A DNA stretch of 64,000 nt from Tetragonia tetragonoides (GCA_038025085.1 CM076144.1:45238001-45302000); one strand, 5' to 3'; shown: positions 1 to 12,729, numbered from the stretch's first letter. Translations and numbers: made by a program. The notes: generated by a model from the letters alone, not told the origin.

Positions 1-1
1 A

Positions 2-1321
2 GCCAAAGCTCGAGAACTGATCGCCAAACTGAGAAGCTTCAAGATCACACAAGTCCCTCGATCTGAGAACAATCAAGCTGATGCGCTGTACAAACTGGCT
101 AGTTCCGCCAAGACCGACCACCCACGATCCGTCTTTTGGGACGTAAAAGCGGGAAGGAGCATAGAAAAGCAGGTGGTCTTGATCCTAGACAGAAGTTCAA
201 CTTGGATGGACCCAATCAGTCAATTCCTCACCGATGGAACCTTGCCAGAGGACAAGAAAGAGGCCGAGAAAGTAGAGAGGAGACCCAAATGGTTCACTCT
301 CTTCGAAGGACAACTGTACAAAGTCTCATACTCACAACCTCTGCTGAAGTGTATCACCCCTGAGGCAGGGAAGAAAGTGTTGTCCGACCTCCACAACGAC
401 GGTTGTAGCTCGTACATCAGCGGGCGAGCGCTGATCGCGAAAACCGTCAGAACGGGTTCCTTTTGGCCAACACTGAGACACGACGCCGTCGCCTATTCGG
501 CCAAGTGCGACAAGTGCTAAAGGTTTGCCCACACGTATCACAAGCCCGCCACTGAACTTAAGCCCATTTCAACCACGTTGCCCTTCGCCTGGTGGGGCAT
601 GGACATCCTCAGGCCATTCCCGAAGGCAAAGTACCAGCGCAAGTTCATTATAGTCGCTGTCGACTATTTTACGAAATGGATAGAGGCTGAGGCGGTGTCT
701 GAAATTGCAGAGGAAGACGTCAGGCAATTTGTTTGGCGTAATATCATCACACGTTTTGGCTGCCCCAAACAGATAACTTTCGACAACGCAGCACAGTTCA
801 AAAACCCCAAACTCCAGCAATGAATACTGCATTACCGGCAACTTCACCGCCGTCGCCCATCCACAGGCGAACGGGCAAGCTGAGTCCTCCAACAAACAAA
901 TCCTCCTGGGATTGAAGAGGAGGCTCAATGAAGCCAAAGGACTATGGGCCGACGAACTCTTGAACGTGCTCTGGGCGCTAATGACCACGGAGATGAACGC
1001 AATGGGGGAGGCGCTTTTCATGCTCGTATATGGATGTCAAGGGGCGACGCCCTCCTAAGAGATGAGATCTATCGCCTTAGGATGTCAAGGCAATACAACA
1101 AGATGGTCTGACCCCGGCCCCTGCACGTGGGAGACTTGGTACTGAGAAAAACTGAAGCCATCGGGAAGGCATCCACATCTGGTAAGCTGACCGCCACGTG
1201 GGAAGTTCCACACATGATCAGGGAAGAAGTCCGCCAGGGAACCTGCCGCCTCCAAACACTGGATGGAGAGCCAATCCTGAGGACATGGAACACCTGTAAC
1301 CTCAAGAAATACTACATCTGA
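2..1321 (+). pseudogene. Tat1 pol fragment: RNase H tail and integrase
   Basis: Frame 2 reads the end of RNase H (ITQVPRSENNQADAL) and then integrase. The integrase zinc-binding region is recognisable (LHNDGC...FWPTLRHD...CDKC), but the second His of the H2C2 motif is replaced by Tyr. The catalytic core shows the first Asp (WWGMDI) and FDNAAQF in place of the usual SDNG. The third acidic residue (HPQANGQAE) lies in another frame, near 860-900. A C-terminal piece is open at 1127-1321 (GDLVLRKTEAIGK, ending KKYYI). There is an in-frame TAA at 518-520, a TGA near 822, and at least two frameshifts. It would have reverse-transcribed and inserted the element; this copy is dead. Confidence 0.85.
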
Positions 1322-1659
1322 TCCCCGTAAGCCGGAAGGCGACGGCTAAAATAGATCAGGCGACTAGGAAATCAAGCTGTGTAAACTTATTATTCACTTG
1401 TAAACACCCTCGGGTGCAAAATATTTACATGAATGAAAATGGCACACGCTTTCACCTAACTTCGCATATTTACGAACTCTGATTAAAAATACAAATCAGC
1501 TAAAGTCAGTTCATTGAAATAGTTCCACGTCAATCAAAGCACTGAGTAAAATCGGTAAACGACGAAACTAAAATAAGTCTTTATTCATAAATTTACAACA
1601 GAGCCCCTGACATACGTCAGGAAAAATGCTCGATACAAAAGTAATGAAAATGAAACTCC
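1322..1659. other. Spacer between Tat1 pol and antisense cargo
   Basis: AT-rich stretch separating the pol end from the 3' end of cargo gene a. The two convergent transcription units would terminate here. I see no ORF, repeat or clear polyadenylation cluster. Confidence 0.5.
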
Positions 1660-2997
1660 CTACGGGTCTATCAGCCCCTCGCCATCAATGACCGGCGCCG
1701 CTTCGTCAACATCACATTCGCCGGCATCACGCTCAGTAGGCTCGCTAGAAAGAGCAGACTCACTGTCGCCGGCAGGGTTGTTGGAACCAACGAGCGCTTG
1801 TATCCCACCAAGCTCTTCCACCAACTCCACCCAATCAGAAGCCGGGAATAAATGGCAAAAAGCCTCATAAAAACGTCGCCGCTCTTCCGCTCGGCCAAGC
1901 TCAAAATGAACACTGTCTGAAGGTCCCGGCGCCGGAGGAACGACGTATCCCGCCATCATGAGGTCCTCAAGCTGCTTCGCCAAGTGGTCCCGCTCGCGAG
2001 AAACGGCTTCAATCCTCTCGAGCATTTGACGCCGATCCTCTTCGAACTCCACCGTCTTAGCAAGATTACTTTGCAACCTCACCTCCGCCAAATATACATG
2101 CTCCTCCTCCTGGCTCAGCAGCCCCTTGTTCTCCTTCCGCAACTCCCTATTTTCCTGAAGGACCTTCCTCGCCCGGATCATCAGCGGGTAAAAATAGTGT
2201 GTGAAGCCCGCCCAGCGAACGATGAACTCACAGGCACAGTGTAGGATCTGGTCCATCTGGCGCCCATTCTGGCCACACATATGGGCCAAGTCGGCCGAGG
2301 GAATCATACCCATTAACCGGGCAAAAAATCCTTTTATAGCACCCATGTCACCTCGCGCTTTCGCCTCGAACAACGAAAAGCCTTCGTCACGCACGACGCT
2401 GGGGCCATCACCTCTAGCGCCGGCTGAACCCTGCCCAGTCTCACCAACAACATCGGGACCAACATCGCCAACACCATCCCTACCAACACCCTCGTCGTCA
2501 GGTCCGTCGCCGTTAACATGACGCCGCATGTCGCAAGCCTGCGACACCATTGGCTCCCCAAGCATCCCACTGTCAATCAGACGCTCAAACTCGTCGTCAC
2601 CTATAAAGATCTTACCATCAACAGTACGAGAAAAATGCTGCCCAATATCCCCCGCCTTGGGAGCAATAGGGGCAGCCATTGACGGATCGTTTTGAACTGT
2701 GACGGCCAAAGGCTCCGCCACCAAAGGAATGCCTGGAGGCACACGGGCCCTTTTGGGCGCCCTCGGCTTCCTCGGCGCTAAAGATTCCCTCAGAGCGTCA
2801 ATATACTCCTGAGAGTAGGTGACCGTCGGGACAACACCAGCGGTATGTTGAGGGTATGACGACAAAACATCACCAGGGAGTGACGGATTTGGCGCCGACG
2901 CCTCTCCTTGGCGAGCAGAACATGACACCCCTGCATAATCTTGGGGAAGAGAGTTAAGCCAGGGAGAGTCAGCCAAAGTGGGTCTATCGCCAGCCAT
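1660..2997 (-). CDS. Tat1 antisense cargo gene a: coiled-coil protein of unknown function
   Basis: Open reading frame of 445 codons without interruption, on the strand opposite to pol. The N-terminal half is low-complexity and rich in Pro, Gly, Ala and Asp. From about residue 215 it becomes ordered, with a conserved-looking stretch around MIPSADLAHMCGQNGRQMD. A heptad-like coiled coil follows at about residues 285-350 (RKVLQENRELRKENKGLL through LAKQLEDLM), then a short acidic tail. I recognise no catalytic motif. It ends about 340 bp from the pol stop, convergent with it. The neighbouring Transposase_28-like gene also ends in a coiled coil, so the two may act together, but that is inference. 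A spliced upstream exon beyond the microsatellite cannot be excluded. Confidence 0.6.
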   Translation of the reverse strand: MAGDRPTLADSPWLNSLPQDYAGVSCSARQGEASAPNPSLPGDVLSSYPQHTAGVVPTVTYSQEYIDALRESLAPRKPRAPKRARVPPGIPLVAEPLAVTVQNDPSMAAPIAPKAGDIGQHFSRTVDGKIFIGDDEFERLIDSGMLGEPMVSQACDMRRHVNGDGPDDEGVGRDGVGDVGPDVVGETGQGSAGARGDGPSVVRDEGFSLFEAKARGDMGAIKGFFARLMGMIPSADLAHMCGQNGRQMDQILHCACEFIVRWAGFTHYFYPLMIRARKVLQENRELRKENKGLLSQEEEHVYLAEVRLQSNLAKTVEFEEDRRQMLERIEAVSRERDHLAKQLEDLMMAGYVVPPAPGPSDSVHFELGRAEERRRFYEAFCHLFPASDWVELVEELGGIQALVGSNNPAGDSESALSSEPTERDAGECDVDEAAPVIDGEGLIDP

Positions 2998-3073
2998 ACG
3001 AACTTACTACCCTTACGCTCGTTTTGGTAACAAAATTATGAAATGGAAAGCAAGATAAAGCATAGGAGCCAAG

Positions 3074-3317
<244 letters not shown>

Positions 3318-3588
3318 GAAACTCAAGCAAGATGAAAGGACACGTGGTACCAAAAGGGCAAAATTTTATTTCATAATTTCCGAAGATCCAGGTTACAAGA
3401 CGGTTTAACAAAAAACATTATATACAAACAGAACTTCAACCGCTCTCAGAATCAGAATCGTCGCCCGACTTGTCAAGCCCAGCCAAGACGGCCAGCTGAG
3501 TATCAGGGTCAACTAGATCCTGAAGCACGACGGTGCAACGAGTCCGGGCAGCAACAAACCCCCTGCTGTATTCCGCTTCGCCATACAA

Positions 3589-5958
3589 TCAATACTCCTC
3601 CGATTGTTTAAAGTCTTCTACGGCATCGCCTTGGGATGAGGCATCCGCGAAAACTTTCAACTTCTCAGAGATAGCCGTCACCTGCGTCTGATACCCAGAG
3701 ACCTTGTCAGCATAAGACTTGTTCTCAGCGGTCAAAGTCTGAACCGAGCTCGAAAGCTCCTCGCCCCGCTTCAGGGCGTCGTCCCTCTCGATCGTCGCCT
3801 TAGAAGCCACCTCCTTCAGACGATTAACCTCACTAGACAAAGCAGTTACCTTCGCCTCGTCCTCTTCTCGGTGACGCTCAACAGCGGCCAATTGGTCCCT
3901 CAACGCCGATTGGTCATCCTCAAACCGCTTTAAATCCCGCCTTAAGAGGTCGGCGTCAGAAATGTCCTTACGCGCGGCGTCGTACTCTTTCTCCTTGGCG
4001 TGGAACTTGCCAAAACTGAGCCTTCTTCTTGTGCTGCTCTAAAGAACCCCTCGCCTCGTAGGCAACATCTAGATCGTCCTCCACATCCTGACCTCTCTTG
4101 GTCAGCCCGGAGGTGACGGCCAAACTCTGCGAAAGACAAAAAAACACGCCCGTCAGCGATCAGACAAAGCAAACAAAGCAAGGGGCAAAATGAGGTACTC
4201 ACCACAAAGAGTTGATCATGCACGAACGCCAGGGCACCACGGGTACACACGTCGCCCAGAGGCGCCTCAGCCGCCGCCGGTGTTGACACTTTGTCGGCAA
4301 ATGCCTTTATCGCCTCCCCCTGAGCGTCATTCCAAAACACGTAGTCTTGGGAAGGCATGGGCTGACCCGAGATACGGTACAAGTAACGCGAAGCCTTCTT
4401 GGTCTCGCCGCCCTTCTCAGTCTCGCCGCCATCCGGGATATCATTCGGCGCCAATGGAGTCTGCTCTCTCGTTGCCGACGCCCGGGCATTGTCGGCGTTG
4501 TCTCCAGATAGAGACGAGGTCAAGTGTTTTAGAAGACTGACGTCCTCCTCACCAACAGGAGATGTCTGAGCAGTCGCCTGAGCCGCCACTGCATCAGGCA
4601 CTACCGTCGCCTTGCCTGATGTCTGCTGCAGCTCCCTTCTCTTAGGCAACGGTTCGTCAGATGAGGCCGACGCCTGCCCGGCCTCCTTCCTTTTCTGGCG
4701 AATAATCGCCGCAGCTCGGGTTTGTTCCTCGGTACGAGTCTTCGCCGGGACAAAGGGGCCAGTCGGATGTAGAGACGGCGTCCCTCGAGGACTCGCACCT
4801 TGAACACTCTCCTCAACCGAGCCATACCCTAGCAATGGCGATAGGTCGACGCCGGTAGGGACATAGGACAGTCCCCTAGACTTCTAGTACGCCAGCACCT
4901 GGAGCATAGCGTGGGCAGATATGTCCAGCTCCTCGCCCTTATGCTGGGCGACAAGCATCGCCTCGTGAGCCTCTGCAAGAAGAAAAAGTCAGACACCCCG
5001 TCGGAAGAAATGAAAAGGTGAAATAACAAAAGGGAAGAGAAAATATACCCTTATCCGGGAGGCTGGCGATCAAGCCGACGTACGACAAATAGCCATGCAT
5101 CAGAAACCAGCCCTTAGCCGGGGCATACCGGACCTCGTGATACTCATATTTTACCTCCTCAGAGGCTTTAGACTTCTTCGCTGAGGTTTCACCAACAGCG
5201 GAGGCCGAACCCCCACCGCCCTTCGACTTGGACGCCTTCTTCTCAGGAGGACTAGTTACGACAGTCCTCACTGAGCGAAAGCTATCCAAGATTAACCTGT
5301 CAACAGACGACAGGGGATCGGCTTCCGACCCACCGGGGATGTGGGAATTATCACAATCCCAATCTGGGATGTCCTCAAACGCCTGCTTGTCCTTCCTGAC
5401 AAGATAGACGCACTTCGATCGCCAATCATTGTAGTTGTCCCAGGGATGGCGAGCGAAGAGGAAGTCTTCCAAGATCGACGCCGTATACAATCGGCAACGA
5501 GAATTACCCCCCGCCGGGACAAACTTCACCATCGCCTTAAAAACGCTCATCGACGTAGGGTATCCCATCACCTTACACATGGCGATATACCCGTTCATGC
5601 ACAACCATAAGTTGGGCAGCAGTTGAGCGGGGGCGACGTTGTAATCATTAACATACTCCTTGACAAAGGGATGCAAGGGCAGGCGAAAGCCCGCCTCCAT
5701 CATTCCCATGTGAATGGCGATACCATTATCTGGCGGGAAGAACATCACGTCTGTCGGCTCCGGCAGGACCAGATCGCAGTCATCCGGGATTGCAAGCTTG
5801 GCGATAAAAAGCCGGCGAGGGGTCCCCGCCTCTTTCAGCTTGGCGACCCACTTAGTCGAAGGAATGAAATGTGTATGTTCGTTGGTCGCCTTCAGAGCTT
5901 CGGCGGTCGACCGACGAAGGAACCTAATCTGCTTTCCGGCGCCCAAAGACGACGACAT
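3589..5958 (-). pseudogene. Tat1 antisense cargo gene b: Transposase_28-like 'putative gypsy type transposon' protein, spliced, decayed
   Basis: Three exons can be joined in phase on the minus strand: 5958-5049, 4972-4203 and 4126-3589. The first intron is in phase 1 and rebuilds a GAG codon; the second is in phase 0. Exon 1 has the wording of the plant 'putative gypsy type transposon' domain (Pfam PF04195, from memory): MEAGFRLPLHPFVKEY, then LLPNLWLCMNGYIAMC and KFVPAGG. Exon 2 is low-complexity with a conserved patch, SQDYVFWNDAQ. Exon 3 ends in a long coiled coil (about 3600-3900). The start MSSSLGAG at 5958 is preferred to upstream Met because it follows the TATA box at 6095-6086. Decay: an in-frame TAG at 4886-4884 and one frameshift near 4010. 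Function is not established for this family. Confidence 0.7.
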
Positions 5959-6085
5959 TGGTTGATTGATCATTTTTATGAACAAACGAAAGTCAACACC
6001 AAAGGTAAAATGTCAAAGCCAAAAACAGAGAGAGAATGCCACAAATAAAGTGAAAGTAAAAAAGAAAGTGAAAGGAAACACTTGT

Positions 6086-6095
6086 TATTTATAGA
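6086..6095 (-). promoter_or_regulatory. TATA box of cargo gene b
   Basis: Minus strand reads CTATAAATAA about 130 bp upstream of the ATG at 5958. This spacing suits a plant core promoter, implying that the antisense gene has its own transcription start. Confidence 0.55.
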
Positions 6096-6299
6096 CGCGC
6101 CCCTGACCACTGAAGGGTCAGGTAACACGTGGACCATTACAGAAGACCGGGGCAAAAAGCAGGCCCCACCTCTCAGTTACAACTAAAAAGTTACACAAGG
6201 AAAGCCCAACTACAAGGGCATACTCAGCAAAGGGATTGCCCCCTCGTATAGAACCCTAAACCTAACAACAAATGAAGAATAAAACGATGTCAGAAAGCA

Positions 6300-6893
6300 T
6301 CAGGGCGACGGCGTGTCCAGGACCGACAGTTCTCCAAAGACACGATCATGCTTGGTTCCTAGTTCGGCCCAACGCTGCTTTAAGTCCCCGCACTTACGGT
6401 GAGCCTCCTCCAACTTCAAAGTCATCAGGGCGACAGATATGGAGGTCGCCTCAAGATCCCGCTGCACACCGTCAATCTCCGCACGAAGAGCCTTCAGTTC
6501 GTCCTTCTTCCGTCTTCTCGCCTCGTCCCTTACCAGCGAAGGGTCGACGGAAGGAGAAGGAGGACGCACCGCCAAGGGCGACGCCGTCGCATACTCAAGA
6601 CGATGGCGCTTCACATCTTCTTCTATGAGTTGAGATAACGCCAGCTTAACATGGCGAGGAAGGGCAGGATTCGATAAGTGGCGAGCATACCAAGCTCCTA
6701 ACGACTCATTAGCAACTAGGTCGCCATACTTAATACCGGCAACTTGAATAACATTCGACGCCGAAAAACAGGAACTAGCGGCAGTCCCGCCGGAGCACCG
6801 GCGTGCCGATCTACGAAGTCTGTACTTACTACTAACCTCAGGTTCTTCATAAGAATCACTGGAGCCTGTGGAAATCTCAATGGTGGAAGCCAT
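6300..6893 (-). CDS. Tat1 antisense cargo gene c: small unknown protein with coiled coil
   Basis: Open for 197 codons from MASTIEISTG at 6893. An in-frame Met exists 51 bases upstream at 6944, but it sits over the TATA-like sequence, so the later start is chosen. The N-terminus is Ser-rich and then basic (KYRLRRSARR). The middle has GDLVANESLGAWYARHLSNP. The C-terminal half is a coiled coil (RRRKKDELKALRAEIDGVQR onwards). No enzyme motif is visible. It is read in the same direction as cargo genes a, b and d. It might be a separate gene or a 5' exon of a longer transcript. Confidence 0.5.
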   Translation of the reverse strand: MASTIEISTGSSDSYEEPEVSSKYRLRRSARRCSGGTAASSCFSASNVIQVAGIKYGDLVANESLGAWYARHLSNPALPRHVKLALSQLIEEDVKRHRLEYATASPLAVRPPSPSVDPSLVRDEARRRKKDELKALRAEIDGVQRDLEATSISVALMTLKLEEAHRKCGDLKQRWAELGTKHDRVFGELSVLDTPSP

Positions 6894-6929
6894 AGCGAGG
6901 TCCAGTACTGGTAAAAGAGTCTGGAGCTT

Positions 6930-6941
6930 CCAATATATAAG
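6930..6941 (-). promoter_or_regulatory. Possible TATA box of cargo gene c
   Basis: Minus strand reads CTTATATATTGG, only about 37 bp upstream of the ATG at 6893, which would leave a very short leader. The same bases read as a better TATA box on the + strand (TATATAAG), so direction is uncertain. Confidence 0.3.
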
Positions 6942-7412
6942 CACTCCTCACAGCCAGCTGAGATCACACCCACCAAAGTCCAACATCGACAATCACGCCA
7001 AGGCCAATCAGCTACGGGCACGTGGCACGTCAACACTCACAACACAAATGTCCCAGATTCCAACGCACTTTGATTGGGGCAAAAAATTGTTAAACAAAGA
7101 CATATGGATCAGGAACAACCAAGCAATACGTTGAAACCCCCCCCACACTCAGAGACTGGATTATGGAAAAGTTTCAAAGGGCAAAAAGACTGGCAAGACA
7201 GATGGCAAAGCAAATCCATTTCATTCCAAAATCGTCAGGGGAGGCCAACCTCACAAGGGCCACAAAAAAAAAAAAAAAAAAAAAACAAGCAAGCTTCAAC
7301 GCCGCGGACCGACTACTAAGCCCGACCATTACGACGAGCGGCGTCGGCCTTCAACTCATCTTTCAAATGGCGACAGAGGCCCGTCAGATGAGCTTTCTTC
7401 ACCTTCAGTTCT

Positions 7413-7814
7413 TCAACCCTGGCCCCGGGCCAACTCCAGCTCTATCTCATAGACAGCAGCCTTTTGCTCCACCTCCTGAAGCTCCATAGTAGTCGCCCCA
7501 AGCAGCTCCAAGTTATACTTCAGCCCCTTCTCATAAGCAGCCCAATTAATTGGGCCGACGAAGGGGTCTCCATGCACGCAACGCCCAGGGGAAGCGCCAC
7601 GGACAACCGGAGGAGACCCAGAGTCAGCACCCCAGCCGTCCGAAGAGGTCGGTGAGGCCATCCCCAACCCCGCCGTGTCGACAGCCTCAACATGAGGGAC
7701 ACCGACACTAGGAGCAGGGCAAGCGTCGCCACCTGACGACCGACTACTTTTGCCTGGCGAAGAACAGGACCTCTTACGAGAAGGAAGGACCTTCGACTTA
7801 CCAGCAGACGACAT
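7413..7814 (-). CDS. Tat1 antisense cargo gene d: short Ser-rich unknown protein
   Basis: Open for 133 codons from MSSAGKSKVLPSRKRSC at 7814. The start is basic and Ser-rich, the middle is low-complexity, and a helical tail (AAYEKGLKYNLELLGATTME) contains conserved-looking hydrophobic positions. A perfect TATATAAA-type box lies about 80 bp upstream. It is the cargo gene nearest to the LTR and is transcribed away from it. It resembles no family I know. It could be the first exon of a longer spliced gene, because its end lacks any obvious domain boundary. Confidence 0.45.
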   Translation of the reverse strand: MSSAGKSKVLPSRKRSCSSPGKSSRSSGGDACPAPSVGVPHVEAVDTAGLGMASPTSSDGWGADSGSPPVVRGASPGRCVHGDPFVGPINWAAYEKGLKYNLELLGATTMELQEVEQKAAVYEIELELARGQG

Positions 7815-7895
7815 GGTCAAAATCTTAAGAAGAGAAAAGTCAGACAGCAAAAGACAAAAAGTTCCAAGTATGAGACTTCACACTCAAGCGTGGTC

Positions 7896-7906
7896 TTTAT
7901 ATAAAG
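7896..7906 (-). promoter_or_regulatory. TATA box of cargo gene d
   Basis: TTTATATAAAG, nearly palindromic, about 80 bp upstream of the ATG at 7814 on the minus strand. Confidence 0.5.
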
Positions 7907-8014
7907 AAAAGGGTAAAACGCGAAGAGACGCGAAACGTCCCTCAATCACTTCACAAAGAGTCAGAAACCGCCCCTGCCACGCAGATACCGCAGAGGCCCT
8001 TCTTGAAGGGCAAA

Positions 8015-8418
8015 TGTTGTGACCTAAAAAGAAAGTCTAAGCCCAAAAGCCTCAAGTGCCAACCCCTTGAGCGGTCTGGCCCATAATGCCTGCCCCAAGC
8101 CCATGTCCATCACAAACAGCTGAACATCGCGAGCCATTCCCAAGATGACATGTGTCACCTTGATAACAGCCTTCCTGGGAAACTTCACCCTATAAATACC
8201 AGCCTCGAGGTATGTGAAAGAGAGACTACTTTTACCTAATCATTACTAGCACTACTCCCAAGACTAACTTAAGCTTCGGAGCGGGGATCCCGAAAACACC
8301 CCCTCCCCCCGGGCCAGTTAACGTTCTTGTGCGTGCAGGTATTGACATCGTCGCCCAGCCGACAGGAACCCAACGCACGACTAGCTATACTCCCGATACA
8401 GGAAAAAACCCCACAACA
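8015..8418 (+). repeat. 3' LTR of Tat1
   Basis: The segment starts TGTTGTGACC and ends CCACAACA, giving perfect 7-base inverted ends with TG...CA. A TATA box (TATAAATACC) lies at 8191-8200, roughly in the middle, as expected for a U3/R junction. The short purine run GAAGGGCAAA just upstream (8005-8014) may be the polypurine tract. The partner 5' LTR is outside the window, so the boundaries rest on these ends only. Confidence 0.65.
8191..8200 (+). promoter_or_regulatory. TATA box in Tat1 LTR
   Basis: TATAAATACC in the LTR, oriented with pol. Confidence 0.55.
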
Positions 8419-10809
8419 ACCATAACAAATTAATAATAGTCGGTTATCTGTACAAGAGTGATATTGACCGTTAAAAAATATTTCTACTAAAATCATTTGT
8501 AATCATTTTTAAGCAACCAAAATTTATTAAAAATCCTTTTTTTTTCATGCAACACAATTTTAAATCGTTTTAAAAATTACTTAAACTAAGGCCTTGCGTG
8601 TTTCTACTTTTATGTTTGATTGAGTTCCATTATTGCCAAAAGAAAAAACTAAAACTTATGCTATAATATCTTAATTCTTCCCTTAACTACTTCTCTAGCA
8701 ATTGCAGCAACCTCATCTTCCTATCCATTGATGCCCAATATTTCAGCTTCATCACCATATTCTCTCCTCCATCCCCATCTCTATCTCCATCTCTGCAATT
8801 CCAAAAGTTTCAACATCGCTATGATTGGGATTTTGGGGAGAGAGAGAGAGAGCGCAAAAATCTTAACGGTACAAGCGTATTTAGTTTGGAGGCTTCCAGG
8901 AGGACGTGAGGGATAGCGCAAAGAAGAGAGCTTTCCAGCAACAATATCGACGCCGGAGAGGTATCAACAAACGGTTCCACCGATCGGTCGGCGAGGCCTA
9001 GGATGGGTCACCAACCAAATTCAATTGGTTTATCATAATGATTTGTGATTGTAGTATTTGATTGATGCAATGTAGGTAATTGAATCATCAGTAGGACTAC
9101 AATTTTGGCAATTCCACACCATGTAACCATGGAGCAAGGCACAATTGCAATCAAAAAAGTTAGGAGCAGTAGACATAAAAACAGACGAAAGATAAACAAA
9201 TCAAACAATGCCCTTAGTCTTTAATTTTTATTTTAATAACAAGTTCTAATTTTCTTTGAAATAAGGAAAACGAATTTTTATTGTATTATTGGGATTTAAA
9301 ATGATTATAAATTCTTTTTGTAAAGAAATATATTTAATAGTTAAGATCACTACAATAAAGATCTACAGTTGTGATGAACCTATTAAGGTAACTTGCAATA
9401 GTTGACAGTTATTGTAGATTTTTTGAATCTTAATACCGACCGCTTTACCACTCTGCCAACACATTTTTTTTATTTTATTCTATTTATTGTATAATGTTGC
9501 TGAGCCAAATAAATAATATCTATAAACATTAGGCTGAGCCAAGGGGTCAGGCCAATGCGAGGCGGCCACGTGGATTCGCCCCTTATCTGTGAACTATTGT
9601 GATCCTTAATATAAATAACATAACCCAACACAACATAACACATTATAATTTTAATATTGTTTAAGCAAATACAATTGAACACATGTTTGAAAGATTTCTC
9701 CAGCTCTACAAATTTACTAGTTATGAGGTTAATATAATGATTTAATTAAATTTATTTTTGAACAAGAATTTCTATTTATATATAAGCCCGCATACTTCGA
9801 CTTTTGACTCAATTTGTTGCCGGCGATGACATTTGTATCAGTCCACGAGGATTGATAATCACTGCAACACTTTTTCAGAGGAGGACAAGGTATTTTCTTG
9901 GGTTCACCAAGCTAAGCCAATATCACCTTCTACTTCTTTACTAGAAGAATTTCGTGTTGTCTCGAAAATGTTCCTCTTTAATTTCTATCAGTGAGGGATA
10001 CTTGCACTATCAGCACTATTGATGCTGGAGATATGAACAAAACTGGGAGTCATTTTGAGACTAACTCATTTCGGACGGTTGGAGGGATCGTGAGGTTGAT
10101 TGATGATGTTAATCTCCATGACCTATGTCCATAGTTGTTTCTGATTGAGATTCATGGAATAATCTCTACGTTACCATGAGCATGCGGTTGCCGAGTGTTA
10201 AAGAGAGACTATGATCGACTTGATCATGATTGACAATATATTCTTGTGGAGAATATATGTACCTCCAACGACAATTGTTGGTCACTATATCACTGAGAGG
10301 TTTGCTTCGATTAACCAAATGAGTAGCATTACCCTAGTTGAGCCAGAAGGTGATCGGAGTTCTCATCGGAATACTGAGAGCCTTTCACAAATGTGAGAGC
10401 TTTTTTCAGTCACAAAAAACGATTGAAGCCGACGGTCGGTAAATTTTTTACTTCTATTTTGTTTCAATTTTATTGTATGCTATATTGTTATTACTATTAA
10501 TTCTATCACAAAATCTTGTTTAAAATGGTACTTCTCTATCTTTTGATAGGATGATGGTCACATTTTAGTAGAATAAAGGTCACGACTCATAATAAGTGAC
10601 CTTTACATTTCTAACTAGGGACCCCATTTTTCTGTGAGTTAGTCTCACACCAAACTTGTTGTATAACCATTGGGATTTTTTTGGCCAGAAACTACTTTTT
10701 TCACTTTTTGTGAGGAACTACTTTATAAAGTTTAAGTTGTGAGGAATTGCCTTATAAGACTACCGACGTACAAAATATCTCCCTAACGGGGTTAATTTTA
10801 TAAGGTAGT
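8419..10809. other. Unassigned AT-rich DNA
   Basis: About 2.4 kb without a supportable gene. Short ORFs (for example 8728-8916 +, 10211-10396 +) resemble nothing I know. A short GA run lies near 8840, and a tRNA-like 5' fragment is discussed among the rejected items. It may hold degraded transposon remnants. Confidence 0.5.
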
Positions 10810-12633
10810 TGTAACACCCCCGAATTTACAATGATTTCTTGGGAGCTATCGACGTCGTTGTGCACGACTCGACACCACTGAACCGTTACAAATCCGAGGG
10901 TAGTTACTGCAACATTTATCGCTAAGCAATAAATGCTAAGCAGAAAGAAAGGCTAGGTATCAAAAGGGAGCAAACTAAACAAACTAAAACGAATTAAAAA
11001 ATTAATATCAGAGTTGTCTATAAAGTGAACTTTGCCTTCAAGGGCACAAACCAAAATCCCACAATCTTAAGAAATAAACAGTCTAGAGAACAAGCCCACA
11101 TCTAATCTCCAAGGCTACACATCCTCACTCAGCAACACCTGCACTTTGGTTTCCGTGACGGAAACAAGGTACAGAAGAAAAGAGAAGAAACAAAAGAAAA
11201 CAAAAATTAGATAAACTGAATAAACGTCGTGCATACCCTGTAAAAACACTTTCGCAAACCTTACCTGGGTTTTAGAAGAATCTTTGAAATTCATTTGCAT
11301 GCACAAGTAATCACACATTCAAGCACAGGCATCCTCGATATTACCTGCGATTCTAGCTTAATAATCAATTGAACACAACTAGAAGATCCATCTTGATTAG
11401 AGTAATAAGAGAGCGAATAGAACAGCGATTACCCATACTGTTCATCGATTGATATTGACATGCCATGGACTTACTCTAGTGTATATTTACATCATCTCTA
11501 ACATAATAATCGATACATAGAAAATTAACTAATGTGGAATGATCCATCCCGAACACGCTACGAGGTGTCCATAAGTAACTTGGGAATCACGCATCTCTAG
11601 ACTACATCAATTAGATATAATCTCGATTGCTCGACTACTCCTAGGGTTCCATTAGGAGTCTTATTCTCATTTACAATTCAATTCACATAATTTGCATTGG
11701 TTGACTTAGTGGTACAACGAGACCACGACTCACTACTTCATTTCATGCTTATGACAATGAATAGTAAATAACGACGATAATGACATTTATGCATAATATG
11801 AATAATCATGCTTTGACGAGTAATTAATTGCAATCATGCTCACATATATGTCTAATGAAATTTCGGCAGCACTTATGCAGTAAAATATGATATCGAAATT
11901 TCACATTTAATCAAATACATCCAACAATGTATAATAGGTGCTCATTAGCACTCAATAATAACTCATTCCATTTAGCACATATAATATGGCATAATAATAC
12001 TAATATTCTCCATCACCAACTTGTTCAATAATTAGCATATGAACTAATTAATTAACGAAACTTCATAAACTCAACATGCTCTTTATAATTCATAATTATA
12101 GCGAAGAATATAATTCTAATACTCATACCAAACAACGATATAATTTAATCATGCTTCGCATATTAAATTCACAACAATTAGGCATTTAGCACATAATAAG
12201 TGGTTTTGGGAAAGAGGTAGGCACAATCGCGTACCTACCAAACGCTCACTTAACAGAATGTAAGCTCCAAATCACGACCCGATCACGCTTGTCCTTTAGG
12301 TCCTAATTAAATACAATTACCGAAATATAATCAGTAAATTCAAAAATCTATACAGCAGAAAAATATTAATCTAATATTTTATTTAAATTTCTTTATTTAT
12401 TTCAATCAATCTAGGCTTTTAAAAATTTGGATTCAAATTCCAAACGAGTGCAGAAAAATAAAAGCAATTAAATAAAAACTGCTGAAAATCGAAATAATTA
12501 AATTACGAAAATCAAAAATTGAAACCCTAATGCAAGTCTCGATCACGGACCCAGCACCATCACCACCACCCACCGACCACCATGGCCTGTGAGGGCGGTC
12601 ACTGGTGCTCCGGCGAGGCGAGGAGAGAGAAAA

Positions 12634-12636
<3 letters not shown>

Positions 12637-12724
<88 letters not shown>
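12637..12724. repeat. (GA)n microsatellite, first tract
   Basis: 88 bp of GA repeat on the + strand (CT in the minus-strand leader). ORFs of Arg-Glu or Ser-Leu repeats through it are artefacts. Confidence 0.97.

Positions 12725-12729
<5 letters not shown>

Noticed and set aside
9430..9465. tRNA-like 5' half on the minus strand (GTTGGCAGAGTGGTAAAGCGG)
   Set aside because: Only an A-box-like part is present; no anticodon arm, B box or acceptor partner, so not called as a tRNA gene or a SINE.
9531..9595. GC-rich patch AGCCAAGGGGTCAGGCCAATGC...CCTT as a hairpin or regulatory RNA
   Set aside because: No stable symmetrical pairing could be found by eye and no repeat copy was seen.
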